This document shows, piece by piece, positions 16,175-25,251 of a stretch of 64,000 nucleotides of DNA. The number at the start of each line of letters is the position of its first letter. The first letter of the stretch is position 1. The stretch is from Lacrimispora defluvii. GTDB lineage: Bacteria; Bacillota; Clostridia; Lachnospirales; Lachnospiraceae. Location of the stretch: contig JAAOXG010000008.1 of assembly GCA_013036995.1 (NCBI GenBank), positions 124,001-188,000 of the forward strand. Direction: 5' to 3'. The notes below the pieces were generated by a model that worked only from the letters and a program-made list of their open reading frames with translations, was not told where the DNA came from and did not search any database. Position numbers and translations under genes: made by a program.

Positions 16175-17332
16175 ATGTTTTTAGAGCAGACAGTAAAACG
16201 AAACAGGGATTTAGCAGAGGTTTCATTTCAATTGCATCAAAGCGGACAAATCCAGCCGGATTCCTATGTGATAGACGTGGATACATTTCTGGAAAATGCT
16301 GCTCTGATGCTTAAGGAAGCAAAGAAAATGGGAATCCGCCTTTTTTTTATGCTGAAGCAGGTGGGAAGGAACCCATATCTTGCGGCAAAACTGATGGAAC
16401 TTGGCTTTGAAGGAGCGGTGGCAGTTGATTACAAGGAAGCCAGAATCCTGATGAATCATCGGATTCCCATAGCCAATATCGGTCATCTGGTGCAAATCCC
16501 CAACTCCCAGATTGAGGAGTTTGTGGCCTACCGTCCAAGGATGATTACGGTTTATTCGGAAGAGAAAATCAGCCGGATACATGAGGCAGCCAGGAAACTG
16601 GGAGTGATTCAGGATGTGATTTTACGTGTTTACAATGATTCAGACATGATATATTCCGGACAGACGGCAGGGTTTCATCTGAATGAATTAGAAGTGCTTA
16701 CTGAACGGATAAAACGTTTGTATCCCTATGTTACTATTACAGGTGTAACTTCTTTTCCCTGTTTTTTATATGATGAAACTGCCGGAGATTTAAGAGCCAC
16801 CGAGAATATGAATACAGTAAAACAGGCTGTTGAAATCCTTGGCAGAAATGGGATAAACTGCAGTGTTATTGATACTCCTTCCGGAACCTGTATCCATGCT
16901 TTGGAAAATATAAAAGAACAGGGCGGTAACTGCGGAGAACCAGGTCATGGTCTTTCTGGTACAACACCTATGCATGCAGTAAAGATGATGCCGGAGATAC
17001 CATGTGTGACATACGTAAGTGAAGTATCCCATAATTTTATGGGTCAGGCTTACTGTTATGGAGGCGGTTATTACAGGCGTTCCCATTTGCAGAATGCATT
17101 GGTTGGCCTATCTCTTAAAAATTCGGAAGAAATAGGCGTAATCCCTCCGTCTGATGAAAATATTGATTACTATATTGGATTGGAGAAAGAGTGTACTGTA
17201 GGTGATACGGTTGTAATGGCTTTCCGTTTTCAGATATTTGTAACCAGGTCTGATGTTGTATTGGTAGAAGGATTAAAAGAGAAAAAACCGTATATTGCCG
17301 GGATCTATAACAGCATGGGGATGAAAAAATGA
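16175..17332 (+). CDS. yhfX: YhfX-like alanine-racemase-fold PLP enzyme
   Basis: This 385-residue protein is a fold-type III PLP enzyme of the alanine racemase/decarboxylase group. A PLP-binding Lys is seen in RLFFMLKQVGRN (near residue 60), followed by barrel strands such as GAVAVDYKEARIL and ITGVTSFPCFLYDE, and a C-terminal beta domain. It begins directly after the yhfS stop and overlaps yhfW by 4 bp. It resembles YhfX. It might racemise or decarboxylate an amino acid made or released by the neighbouring enzymes; this is inference. Confidence 0.82.
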   Translation: MFLEQTVKRNRDLAEVSFQLHQSGQIQPDSYVIDVDTFLENAALMLKEAKKMGIRLFFMLKQVGRNPYLAAKLMELGFEGAVAVDYKEARILMNHRIPIANIGHLVQIPNSQIEEFVAYRPRMITVYSEEKISRIHEAARKLGVIQDVILRVYNDSDMIYSGQTAGFHLNELEVLTERIKRLYPYVTITGVTSFPCFLYDETAGDLRATENMNTVKQAVEILGRNGINCSVIDTPSGTCIHALENIKEQGGNCGEPGHGLSGTTPMHAVKMMPEIPCVTYVSEVSHNFMGQAYCYGGGYYRRSHLQNALVGLSLKNSEEIGVIPPSDENIDYYIGLEKECTVGDTVVMAFRFQIFVTRSDVVLVEGLKEKKPYIAGIYNSMGMKK

Positions 17333-18549
17333 AAAAAAGGTTTATTGTTATAATTTTAGATGGATTTGGAATCGGAGCGATGGAAGATGCAGCCAGAGTC
17401 AGGCCGGGAGATGAAAGAGCCAATACTTTAAAAAGCATTTTAAAGGATTACCCGGATTTAAAGCTTCCAACCCTTGAAAAGCTGGGACTGATGAATGCGT
17501 ATGGGGAAGAAAGTGCACGGATGAAGTTTTCTCCGGAGGCAAATTACGGCAGCTGCCAGCTGATGCATTTTGGGGCGGATACATTTATGGGACATCAGGA
17601 AATCATGGGGACACTTCCGAAAGAGCCTATGATTCATCCATTCCAGGAGAAGGTGGATGAAATAAAATATTATCTTAAGGCAGGTGGGCATGACGTTCAG
17701 ATTATGGAAAATCAGGGGCTGCGTTATCTTCTGGTGGACCAATATGTAACAGTAGCAGATAATCTGGAAGCAGATCCTGGTATGTGCTACAATGTAACGG
17801 CTCCACTGGATTTCATATCATTTGAAAAAGAATACGAAATTGCCCGAAAGGTGAGAGAAATTGCCTTAGTTGGACGTGTCATTGTATTTGGTGGGAATGG
17901 AAATACAATGGAGGACCTGTTTCAGGCAGAAGAAGTAAAGCAGAATCGCTTTATTGGCATCTCCTCAGTAAAATCAAAATCCTATGAGCGTGGATACCAG
18001 TGCAGACACTTAGGATATGGAGTAGACCAGAACGTACAGGCTCCTGCAATTCTGACGAACCAGGGATATTCCTGTACATTGATCGGGAAAGTGGCGGACA
18101 TTGTTGCAAACGATAATGGGTTAAGCATTTCCTGCGTACCTACAAAAGAGGTTATGGATCTGACAATCCGTGAAACAATAGCCATGACTGAAGGATTTGT
18201 CTGTACCAATGTACAGGAAACAGATCTGGCAGGTCACTCACAGTCAACCAAAAACTATAAGGAGATTTTAGAGATTGCTGACAGGGGAATTGGAGAATTA
18301 ATTTCAAAGCTGACACCAGATGATATACTTGTCGTAATGGCTGACCATGGTAATGATCCATTAATTGGCCACAGCAGACATACAAGAGAATGTGTTCCTC
18401 TTCTGGTATACAAAATGGGCGTGACCGGCAGAAATATCGGAAGAAGAAAAAGTCTTTCCGATGCTGGTGCATCTGTCTGTGATTACTTTAATACAATGAA
18501 ACCACAAAACGGAGAATCATTTCTATATGATCTTTTACATAGAAAATAG
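17329..18549 (+). CDS. yhfW: YhfW-like phosphopentomutase-family metalloenzyme
   Basis: This 406-residue protein belongs to the alkaline-phosphatase superfamily. It opens with a metal-site segment (IVIILDGFGIGAMEDA), then has the phosphopentomutase-like DTFMGHQEIMGT motif, in which a Thr is phosphorylated in true phosphopentomutases, and the late metal ligands VVMADHGNDPLIGHSRHTRE. This suggests a phospho-sugar mutase or phosphatase. It differs from DeoB at several places, in line with YhfW. It overlaps yhfX by ATGA and is the last gene before a strong terminator. Confidence 0.82.
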   Translation: MKKRFIVIILDGFGIGAMEDAARVRPGDERANTLKSILKDYPDLKLPTLEKLGLMNAYGEESARMKFSPEANYGSCQLMHFGADTFMGHQEIMGTLPKEPMIHPFQEKVDEIKYYLKAGGHDVQIMENQGLRYLLVDQYVTVADNLEADPGMCYNVTAPLDFISFEKEYEIARKVREIALVGRVIVFGGNGNTMEDLFQAEEVKQNRFIGISSVKSKSYERGYQCRHLGYGVDQNVQAPAILTNQGYSCTLIGKVADIVANDNGLSISCVPTKEVMDLTIRETIAMTEGFVCTNVQETDLAGHSQSTKNYKEILEIADRGIGELISKLTPDDILVVMADHGNDPLIGHSRHTRECVPLLVYKMGVTGRNIGRRKSLSDAGASVCDYFNTMKPQNGESFLYDLLHRK

Positions 18550-18553
18550 GAGA

Positions 18554-18605
18554 AAAGGCTGGAATTTCCATGGCGTATGGAGATTCCAGCCTTTCGTGTT
18601 TTTTC
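18554..18605. terminator. Terminator between the yhf-like operon and glmS
   Basis: AAAGGCTGGAAT (18554-18565) pairs with ATTCCAGCCTTT (18583-18594), followed by a T-rich tail at 18599-18605. The stem reads the same way from the other strand and could also end the convergent glmS transcript. Confidence 0.85.
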
Positions 18606-18612
18606 TATAATT

Positions 18613-20430
18613 CTATTCTACAGTCACGGATTTAGCCAGATTCCTGGGCTGATCCACATCTAAATTTTTCCCTACAGATGCATAATAAGCAATGAGCTGT
18701 AAAACCACTGCTATAGGAAATACCGTGAAACGATCCCCGATATCCGGAATACTGATCTGGATATCTGCGATGCCGGGCTCCACATTCATACCTTCCTTTG
18801 TAAGCAGAATCACAAAGGCCCCTCTTGCTTTTACTTCCCTGATATTGGATATGGTCTTTAAAAAGACATTTTCCTGGGTGGCAATGGCAATTACGGGCAC
18901 CTCCTGTGTGATGAGAGCGATGGTACCATGTTTTAATTCGCCGGCAGCGTAGGCTTCCGCATGAATATAAGAAATTTCTTTTAATTTTAATGCACCTTCA
19001 AGAGAGAATGCGTAATCAAGTCCCCGGCCAATGAAAAAGGCATCCGGCTTATTGATTAAATGGGTTACCAGTGCTTTCACCATATCTCTTTTTTCTATCA
19101 TGGCTTCCATGGCGGGAATGGAGTCAAGGAGCTTCTTCATGAAATCCTCAGCCTCAGCTACGCTGTATTTTTCCCTTACAAGGGCCATACGGCAGCAAAC
19201 CATATAGAGGGCAGCCAGCTGAACGGAATAAGCTTTTGTGCTGGCTACTGCAATCTCAGGGCCTGCGTGGGTATAGAGTACATAATCGCTTTCTCTTGCA
19301 ATGGTAGAGCCTTTTACATTAACGACTGAAAGGGTTCTGGAACCATAGCTTTTAGCCAGACGAAGAGCTGCCAGTGTATCGATGGTCTCACCGGATTGGG
19401 AGATAATAATAACCAGGGTTTTGTCATCAACCAGTGGATCTTCATACCGGAATTCCGATGCGATGGAGACTGTGACCGGAATTCGAAGAAGAGGTTCCAT
19501 TAAGGCTCTTGCAGCCATACCGGCATGCATGGCAGTCCCGCAGGCCACAATCTGAACCTGATTACAGTCTTTAAATACATAGTCAGGTATCTGGTCATCG
19601 GTAAAATCAGGCAACCCCTTTGCAAGACGGGGAAGTATGGTGTTTTTTAACGCGTCTGGCTGTTCGTGTATTTCTTTCAGCATGAAATGAGGGAAACCAT
19701 TTTTCATGGCTGCATCCATGTTCCAGTTTACTTCCAGAATTTCCGGCTCCTGCTCCTTTAAGTCCAGGTCATATAGATGGACTTTGTAGGAGGTGAGTCT
19801 TAAAATGTGATCCTCGGGCACTACAAAATATTGTCTGGTATAAGGAATCAGCGCAGTCAGATCCGATGCCACAAAGGATCCTGAGTGGGTATATGCAGCC
19901 ACAAGAGGACTTACGTTCCTGATTGCATAGATTTCTCCCGGATGATCTTCAAACATCATACAGAAGCTGTAAGAACCTTTTAAATGGGAAACCAGCTTTG
20001 ATATTGCTTCTGCCGGATTTCCGTCATAAAGACTTTCAAGAACCCAGGCTGCCACTTCGCTGTCTGTTTCAGAGAGAAGCTTTCCTTCCAGGTGAAAGTC
20101 CGTGGTGAGCTGATGATAGTTTTCAATAATTCCATTGTGAACCAGTATTACCCGTCCTGCTTTGTGAGGATGGGTATTTTCCGTAGTGACACCACCGTGT
20201 GTTGCCCATCTGGTGTGTCCCAGTCCACAGTGAGATACCTGGCTAATTTCCTCACAGCCTTTTTTCAGATTAGAGACTTTTCCCGTATGACGCACTAATT
20301 GGATCCTGGAATTCTCCATGCAAAGTGCAATGCCTGCACTGTCATATCCACGGTATTCCAGCTGGGAAAGTCCTTCCAGCAATATTTTCTTTGAATCCAA
20401 AGGTCCTGTATATCCAATAATTCCACACAT
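18613..20430 (-). CDS. glmS: Glutamine-fructose-6-phosphate aminotransferase (isomerising) GlmS
   Basis: GlmS makes glucosamine-6-phosphate from fructose-6-phosphate and glutamine, the entry step to amino-sugar and wall precursors. The 605-residue product has the N-terminal Ntn glutaminase domain with catalytic Cys2 (MCGIIGYTGP) and LEYRGYDSAGIA. Two SIS isomerase domains follow (IVACGTAMHAGMAA; IISQSGETIDTLAALR), and the C terminus ends in DQPRNLAKSVTVE. An AAGGAGATT ribosome site precedes the ATG. Its leader carries a glmS ribozyme, so expression should fall when glucosamine-6-phosphate accumulates. Confidence 0.96.
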   Translation of the reverse strand: MCGIIGYTGPLDSKKILLEGLSQLEYRGYDSAGIALCMENSRIQLVRHTGKVSNLKKGCEEISQVSHCGLGHTRWATHGGVTTENTHPHKAGRVILVHNGIIENYHQLTTDFHLEGKLLSETDSEVAAWVLESLYDGNPAEAISKLVSHLKGSYSFCMMFEDHPGEIYAIRNVSPLVAAYTHSGSFVASDLTALIPYTRQYFVVPEDHILRLTSYKVHLYDLDLKEQEPEILEVNWNMDAAMKNGFPHFMLKEIHEQPDALKNTILPRLAKGLPDFTDDQIPDYVFKDCNQVQIVACGTAMHAGMAARALMEPLLRIPVTVSIASEFRYEDPLVDDKTLVIIISQSGETIDTLAALRLAKSYGSRTLSVVNVKGSTIARESDYVLYTHAGPEIAVASTKAYSVQLAALYMVCCRMALVREKYSVAEAEDFMKKLLDSIPAMEAMIEKRDMVKALVTHLINKPDAFFIGRGLDYAFSLEGALKLKEISYIHAEAYAAGELKHGTIALITQEVPVIAIATQENVFLKTISNIREVKARGAFVILLTKEGMNVEPGIADIQISIPDIGDRFTVFPIAVVLQLIAYYASVGKNLDVDQPRNLAKSVTVE

Positions 20431-20500
20431 AATAAAATCTCCTTCATAATCGATTTATAGTTTTATAATTTCAATTTGTTAAATACGCACACAAAAACAA

Positions 20501-20532
20501 GCTGTCTTCCATCGTTTGTAAAAACGGACAGC
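20501..20532 (-). promoter_or_regulatory. Hairpin with T-rich tail in the glmS leader
   Basis: On the minus strand GCTGTC pairs with GACAGC across a 20-nt loop and is followed by TTGTTTTTGTG. It lies between the ribozyme and the glmS start and could be a weak terminator or an RNA stability element. Confidence 0.35.
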
Positions 20533-20551
20533 ATTTTTGTCTACCAGTTTT

Positions 20552-20734
20552 TCTCTTGCATATACCGGTTCCAGAGTGGTTGTTTTGCAGTTACCTGCAT
20601 ATTTCACAATGGATACACGCCCGGCTGGCATGGAAGGGCATCCGCCGAATATTCGATAACCCTTCACCTCGTTAACCCTGGATACCGTTTTCTTGCGAAA
20701 ACGATCACGATCGTATCCTCAGGTGCATGGCGCT
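20552..20734 (-). ncRNA. glmS ribozyme (glucosamine-6-phosphate-activated self-cleaving riboswitch)
   Basis: The minus-strand leader shows the conserved ribozyme blocks in the right order: AGCGCC at the 5' end (cleavage expected between 20734 and 20733), ACGAGGTGAAGGGTTATCGA, and TTCGGCGGATGCC. Matching GCCGG/CCGG arms follow further on. These correspond to the catalytic core of known glmS ribozymes, including the GTTATCGA and TTCGGCGG segments. The 3' boundary is approximate. The RNA cleaves itself on binding glucosamine-6-phosphate, leading to loss of the glmS message. Confidence 0.92.
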
Positions 20735-20778
20735 TAGCTTTGCTATTTGTATTTATGCCTCCTTCATAAATTTAGTTT

Positions 20779-20807
20779 ATTATAACTTTTCTTTCTTTGT
20801 GCGTCAA
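20779..20807 (-). promoter_or_regulatory. glmS promoter
   Basis: On the minus strand TTGACG (20807-20802), a 17-bp spacer and a perfect TATAAT (20784-20779) lie about 45 bp upstream of the ribozyme cleavage site. Confidence 0.8.
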
Positions 20808-20903
20808 TAGCATGATTTACATTCATTTTACTAAAAGATTCTTTTTCATTTTACATGGATTCCCTAAAATGAAGTCAGGACACAAGAAAGGAAGCAGCAT
20901 CAT

Positions 20904-22004
20904 ATGGCAAGTCTATCTTTGGTAAATGTATGTAAAACATTTAAAAATGGTCAGGTTGCGGTGAAGAATTTCAATCTGGATATAAGAGATCAGGAATTTC
21001 TGATTCTGGTAGGTCCTTCAGGCTGTGGGAAATCTACCACACTGCGAATGATAGCCGGACTTGAGGAGATATCCTCCGGGGAGTTATGGATAGACGGAGA
21101 ATTAATGAATCTGACTATTCCCCAAAAAAGAGATCTATCCATGGTGTTTCAGTCCTATGCTCTTTATCCCCACCTGACTGTTTATGAGAACATGGCATTT
21201 AGTTTACGAGTACGGAATGTTGTAAAAACGGAAATTGACCAGCGTGTGAGAAAAGCGGCAGATGTTTTATGCATCAGCCATTTATTGGACCGGAAGCCCC
21301 ACGCTTTATCCGGTGGACAAAAGCAGAGAGTGGCAATTGGGAGCGCGATTGTCCGTGAACCGAAAGCTTATCTGATGGATGAGCCTCTGTCCAATCTGGA
21401 TGCAAAGCTGAGAACACAGATGAGGGTTGAATTATCCAAGATACACAAGGAACTTGGGGCAACCATTATATATGTAACTCATGATCAGGTAGAAGCGATG
21501 ACTTTGGGAACGAGAATTGTGGTTATGAATTCCGGGGTTATATTACAGGCTGCTGAGCCAAAAGTTCTATATACGAATCCGATCAATAAATTTGTAGCCG
21601 GTTTCATCGGATCTCCTTCCATGAATTTCATTCCAGTCTGGGTGGAGAGAAGAGAAGAACGGATTTGTGTGGAATTTTCTAAAAACAGATTGTTTGTAAA
21701 TGAAGAATGCGGGAGAAGGCTTATGGACGGGGATTATCTGGGCAGAAGGGTATATCTGGGTATCCGTCCCGAGGATTTACACGAAACTGGTTCCAAAGAT
21801 CAGGAACTGAAGCTGAATGTGGAGATAAAGGAAGTTCTGGGAGCTGAAATCCTTCTTCATGGAAAAATAGGAAGAAGCCCGGTGTGTGCCAGACTGAAAC
21901 CGGATTTTCCGTCTGAAGCAGGGAAGGAAGTATCCATCTTTGCAGACATGAGCCGGATTTTACTGTTTGATATTGATACAGAAGAAAACATATTATACCG
22001 TTAA
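20904..22004 (+). CDS. ugpC: ABC transporter ATP-binding protein, UgpC/MsmK type
   Basis: This is the cytoplasmic ATPase of a CUT1-type importer. The 366-residue product has Walker A (GPSGCGKST), Q loop (FQSYALYPHLT), the signature LSGGQKQR, Walker B (YLMDEPLSNLDA) and the H-loop YVTHDQVEAMTLG. A C-terminal TOBE-like domain (about residues 235-366) is present, as in UgpC/MalK. Unlike many Firmicutes that share one ATPase among importers, this one is encoded with its own permeases and phosphodiesterase. AAAGGAAGC lies before the ATG. The glycerol-3-phosphate assignment rests on the neighbouring ugpQ-like gene. Confidence 0.88.
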   Translation: MASLSLVNVCKTFKNGQVAVKNFNLDIRDQEFLILVGPSGCGKSTTLRMIAGLEEISSGELWIDGELMNLTIPQKRDLSMVFQSYALYPHLTVYENMAFSLRVRNVVKTEIDQRVRKAADVLCISHLLDRKPHALSGGQKQRVAIGSAIVREPKAYLMDEPLSNLDAKLRTQMRVELSKIHKELGATIIYVTHDQVEAMTLGTRIVVMNSGVILQAAEPKVLYTNPINKFVAGFIGSPSMNFIPVWVERREERICVEFSKNRLFVNEECGRRLMDGDYLGRRVYLGIRPEDLHETGSKDQELKLNVEIKEVLGAEILLHGKIGRSPVCARLKPDFPSEAGKEVSIFADMSRILLFDIDTEENILYR

Positions 22005-22015
22005 GGAGCAATTGA

Positions 22016-22882
22016 ATGAATTTTAAAATAGTTACGAGAAAATTAAGTCCATATGGATACATCGCTCCTGCCATGGCAATTTTTATACTTTTTCTGTTTT
22101 TCCCGTTTTTTAAGACTATTTATTTAAGTCTTTTTAAAACAAATAAAATGGGGCAGGCAAAGTTGTTTGCAGGTGCAGGAAATTATTCCGAGCTTTTAAG
22201 TTCAGCGTCTTTTTTTAACAGTCTTTTTGTAACGGTTGTGTTTGTACTGATTGTAGTAAGTGTCAGTATGCTTCTCGGTCTTATTACGGCTGTGTTATGT
22301 AATCAATCGTTTCCGGGTATCCGGATATTCAGCACCGCTTATGCCCTTCCAATGGCAATCGCTTCCAGTTCAGCCGCTATGATATTTAAAATCATGCTTC
22401 ATCCGGCCATTGGAATTGTTAATAAGATCCTGGGATTACATATTAACTGGATCAGCGACCCCAGATATGCACTGATTTGTGTTGCACTTTTAACAGCGTG
22501 GCTCAACAGCGGTATTAACTTTCTTTACTTTAGCGCTGGTTTAAGTAATATTGATGAGGTTATTTATGAGAGGGCATCGGTAGACGGAGCCAATAGATTC
22601 CAGAAATTTTTCCGCCTGACACTTCCCAGGTTAAGTCCTATTTTGTTTTATACGCTGGTTGTTAATATTATTCAGGCGTTCCAGTCCTTCGGCCAGGTTA
22701 AGGTATTAACCATGGGAGGACCGGGAGAATCAACCAATTTAATCGTTTACTCCATTTACCGGGATGCATTTTTTAATTACCGCTTCGGCAGTGCAGCAGC
22801 TCAGTCTGTTATTTTATTTGTCATCATTCTGGTTCTGACTTTATGCATGTTTCGTTTGGAAAAGAAAGGAGTACACTATTGA
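22016..22882 (+). CDS. ugpA: ABC transporter permease, UgpA/MalF type
   Basis: This 288-residue inner-membrane permease has about six hydrophobic helices (first near residues 15-37). The cytoplasmic EAA loop reads YERASVDGANRFQKFFRLTLPRLSPI, the docking site for the ATPase. It pairs with the next permease to form the channel. It is 11 bp after ugpC, and its TGA overlaps the ATG of the following gene (TGATG), giving translational coupling. Confidence 0.88.
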   Translation: MNFKIVTRKLSPYGYIAPAMAIFILFLFFPFFKTIYLSLFKTNKMGQAKLFAGAGNYSELLSSASFFNSLFVTVVFVLIVVSVSMLLGLITAVLCNQSFPGIRIFSTAYALPMAIASSSAAMIFKIMLHPAIGIVNKILGLHINWISDPRYALICVALLTAWLNSGINFLYFSAGLSNIDEVIYERASVDGANRFQKFFRLTLPRLSPILFYTLVVNIIQAFQSFGQVKVLTMGGPGESTNLIVYSIYRDAFFNYRFGSAAAQSVILFVIILVLTLCMFRLEKKGVHY

Positions 22883-23790
22883 TGGAAACCGTTATTTCCA
22901 GAGCTGTAAAAGATATTAGCAGAGAAGAACTTGAGAATCTGAAAAGAGAGGCATTAAAGAAAGCGGTTTTTCGCCGCAGGATTGCCAAACTGGCTTTGAC
23001 CGCAGTTAATTTACTTATGGCGCTTTTTCTTCTGCTACCGCTTTTATATGCCGTCAGCATTGCGCTTATGCCTTCGGGTGAACTGTTTACAACCAGTATG
23101 AACTTAATACCTGCAACACCAACACTTGATAATTTCCGTCAGGCAATGGTTAAAATACCTTTAACCCGCTTTATTGTTAATTCATTTTTAGTAGCAGGCT
23201 GTATCACTGCAGGACAGATCTTATCCTGTTCACTGGCAGCATTTTCCTTTTCCTTTCTGGAATTTAAGGGCAAAAATCTGCTGTTTATGCTTGTGATGGC
23301 GACCATGATGATCCCTGGAGAAGCCACAATTATATCCAATTACTTAACGGTAAGCGGGTTTCAGTGGCTTGACAGCTATAAGGTTTTAATTATTCCTTAT
23401 CTGACATCTGCCATGGGAATCTTTTTATTCCGGCAGTTCTATAAATCGTTCCCCATATCGTTATATGAATCGGCCCGGATAGACGGATGCTCTGACTTAA
23501 GATTCATTTACAGCATCCTCATACCTCTTACTAAGTCAGCCATAGGAGCCATGGCAGTATATACCTTCATCAATGCCTGGAATATGTATTTGTGGCCCCT
23601 ACTAGTTACAGGTTCAGATAAAATGAGAACGGTTCAGATTGGAATCGGCATGTTAGACAGTGTGGATTCCCAGTCGATATCCATGATGATAGCCGGAGTA
23701 GTAATGATTATCGTACCATCGATTTCCGTATTTATCTTAGGACAAAAGCAGCTGATCAGAGGAATGTTTTCAGGAGCCGTAAAAGGCTGA
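22882..23790 (+). CDS. ugpE: ABC transporter permease, UgpE/MalG type
   Basis: This is the second permease of the importer, about 302 residues. It has a charged N-terminal stretch of about 45 residues, then six helices. The EAA loop reads YESARIDGCSDLRFIYSILIPLTKSAI, and a conserved NAWNMYLWPLLV segment follows. I choose ATG 22882 because AAAGGAG (22865-22871) precedes it and it overlaps the ugpA stop; a start at 22843 would overlap ugpA by 40 bp without a ribosome site. Confidence 0.87.
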   Translation: METVISRAVKDISREELENLKREALKKAVFRRRIAKLALTAVNLLMALFLLLPLLYAVSIALMPSGELFTTSMNLIPATPTLDNFRQAMVKIPLTRFIVNSFLVAGCITAGQILSCSLAAFSFSFLEFKGKNLLFMLVMATMMIPGEATIISNYLTVSGFQWLDSYKVLIIPYLTSAMGIFLFRQFYKSFPISLYESARIDGCSDLRFIYSILIPLTKSAIGAMAVYTFINAWNMYLWPLLVTGSDKMRTVQIGIGMLDSVDSQSISMMIAGVVMIIVPSISVFILGQKQLIRGMFSGAVKG

Positions 23791-23832
23791 CCTGATTCAG
23801 AATAAATATTACATAAAATTTGGAGGACAATC

Positions 23833-25230
23833 ATGAAAAAGAGAGCAGTTTCCTTTTGTATGGCGGCTATCATGGCTGCAGGACTGTTATCCGGCTGTTC
23901 CAGCCAGACCGGATCCGGAAATACCGCTGCATCTGAAACGAAAGAAGAAGTAACGACCAGCGCAGCACCTGTTGCCGCAGAAACTTCAGGAAATACACAA
24001 AAGACTTCCATTACATTCTGGCACTCCATGGGCGGCGTCAATGGTAAAGCAATTGATGCACTTGTAGAAAAATTTAATAAGGAAAATACTTCCGGAATCA
24101 CAGTTGAGGCTCAGTATCAGGGCAGCTACGATGATGCCATTAACAAGTTAAAAAGCGCGCAGATCGGTAACATGGGTGCAGATCTTGTTCAGATTTACGA
24201 CATTGGAACCAGATTCATGATTGATTCAGGCTGGGTTGTGCCAATGCAGCAGCTGATTGATGAGGATAAATGGGATCTCTCTCAGGTTGAACCTAACATT
24301 GCGGCATATTATACAGTAAATGGTACTTTATATTCCATGCCCTTTAACTCATCTACTCCTATTTTATACTATAACAAAGATATTTTTAAGAAAGCCGGAA
24401 TTACAGAGATTCCTGACAGCCTACCGGGAATTGAACGGGTAGGAGATGACCTGCTTAAGAAAGGCGGAGCCGGTGAGGTTATTTCACTTGGAATTTATGG
24501 CTGGTTTTTTGAGCAGTTTACCTGCAAGCAGCAGGCCAATTATGCAGACAATGGAAATGGAAGAGAATCAGCAGCAACTGACGTTGATTTCGATAAAAAT
24601 GGAGCAGGTGTGAAAACACTGACTGCATGGAAAGAATTATCAACCAAAGGATATGCACCAAATGTGGGTAGAGGAGGAGATGCAGGGCTTGCAGACTTCA
24701 GCTCTGGAAAATCTGCCATGACACTGGGTTCAACTGCCTCCTTAAAACAGATCTTAAATGATGTAAATGGAAAATTTGAAGTAGGAACCGCTTATTTCCC
24801 CAAAGTCAGTGATGATGATAAGGGAGGCGTATCCATCGGGGGCGGTTCTTTGTGGGCATTAAATAATAATGATGCAAACAAGCAGAAAGCGGTATGGGAG
24901 TTTGTTAAGTTTCTTGTTTCACCGGAAAGCCAGGCATTCTGGAACTCCCAGACAGGATATTTTCCAATCACCACTGCAGCCCATAAGGAACCAGTTTTTA
25001 AAGATAACATAGCAAAGTTCCCGCAATTCCAAACAGCCATTGATCAGCTTCATGACTCCACACCTCAGTCAGCAGGCGCTTTATTAAGTGTATTTCCAGA
25101 AGCAAGACAGACGGTTGAAACAGAAATTGAAAACATGATTAACAACAATGGTACACCAGAGGATGCCGTTAAGAAAATGGCAGATAGCATTAATAAATCC
25201 ATTGCAGATTATAATTTATTAAATAAATAG
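23833..25230 (+). CDS. ugpB: Extracellular solute-binding lipoprotein, UgpB type
   Basis: This family-1 solute-binding protein captures substrate for the importer. The 465-residue product has a lipoprotein signal ending in LLSGC (Cys near residue 22) and a Thr/Ser/Ala-rich linker. The mature domain begins with TSITFWHSMGG, followed by YDDAINKLKSAQ, YSMPFNSSTPILYYN and a late NEFV-like EFVKFLVSPESQAFW block. FWHSMGG and PFNSSTP recall UgpB of glycerol-3-phosphate systems. TTGGAGGACAATC precedes the ATG. Confidence 0.88.
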   Translation: MKKRAVSFCMAAIMAAGLLSGCSSQTGSGNTAASETKEEVTTSAAPVAAETSGNTQKTSITFWHSMGGVNGKAIDALVEKFNKENTSGITVEAQYQGSYDDAINKLKSAQIGNMGADLVQIYDIGTRFMIDSGWVVPMQQLIDEDKWDLSQVEPNIAAYYTVNGTLYSMPFNSSTPILYYNKDIFKKAGITEIPDSLPGIERVGDDLLKKGGAGEVISLGIYGWFFEQFTCKQQANYADNGNGRESAATDVDFDKNGAGVKTLTAWKELSTKGYAPNVGRGGDAGLADFSSGKSAMTLGSTASLKQILNDVNGKFEVGTAYFPKVSDDDKGGVSIGGGSLWALNNNDANKQKAVWEFVKFLVSPESQAFWNSQTGYFPITTAAHKEPVFKDNIAKFPQFQTAIDQLHDSTPQSAGALLSVFPEARQTVETEIENMINNNGTPEDAVKKMADSINKSIADYNLLNK

Positions 25231-25251
25231 TATCAGAAAGGATATTAGCAG

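Noticed and set aside
20479-20667. 62-codon open frame on the minus strand upstream of glmS
   Set aside because: It runs through the glmS ribozyme core; the conserved RNA blocks explain the sequence and the frame has no sensible ribosome site.
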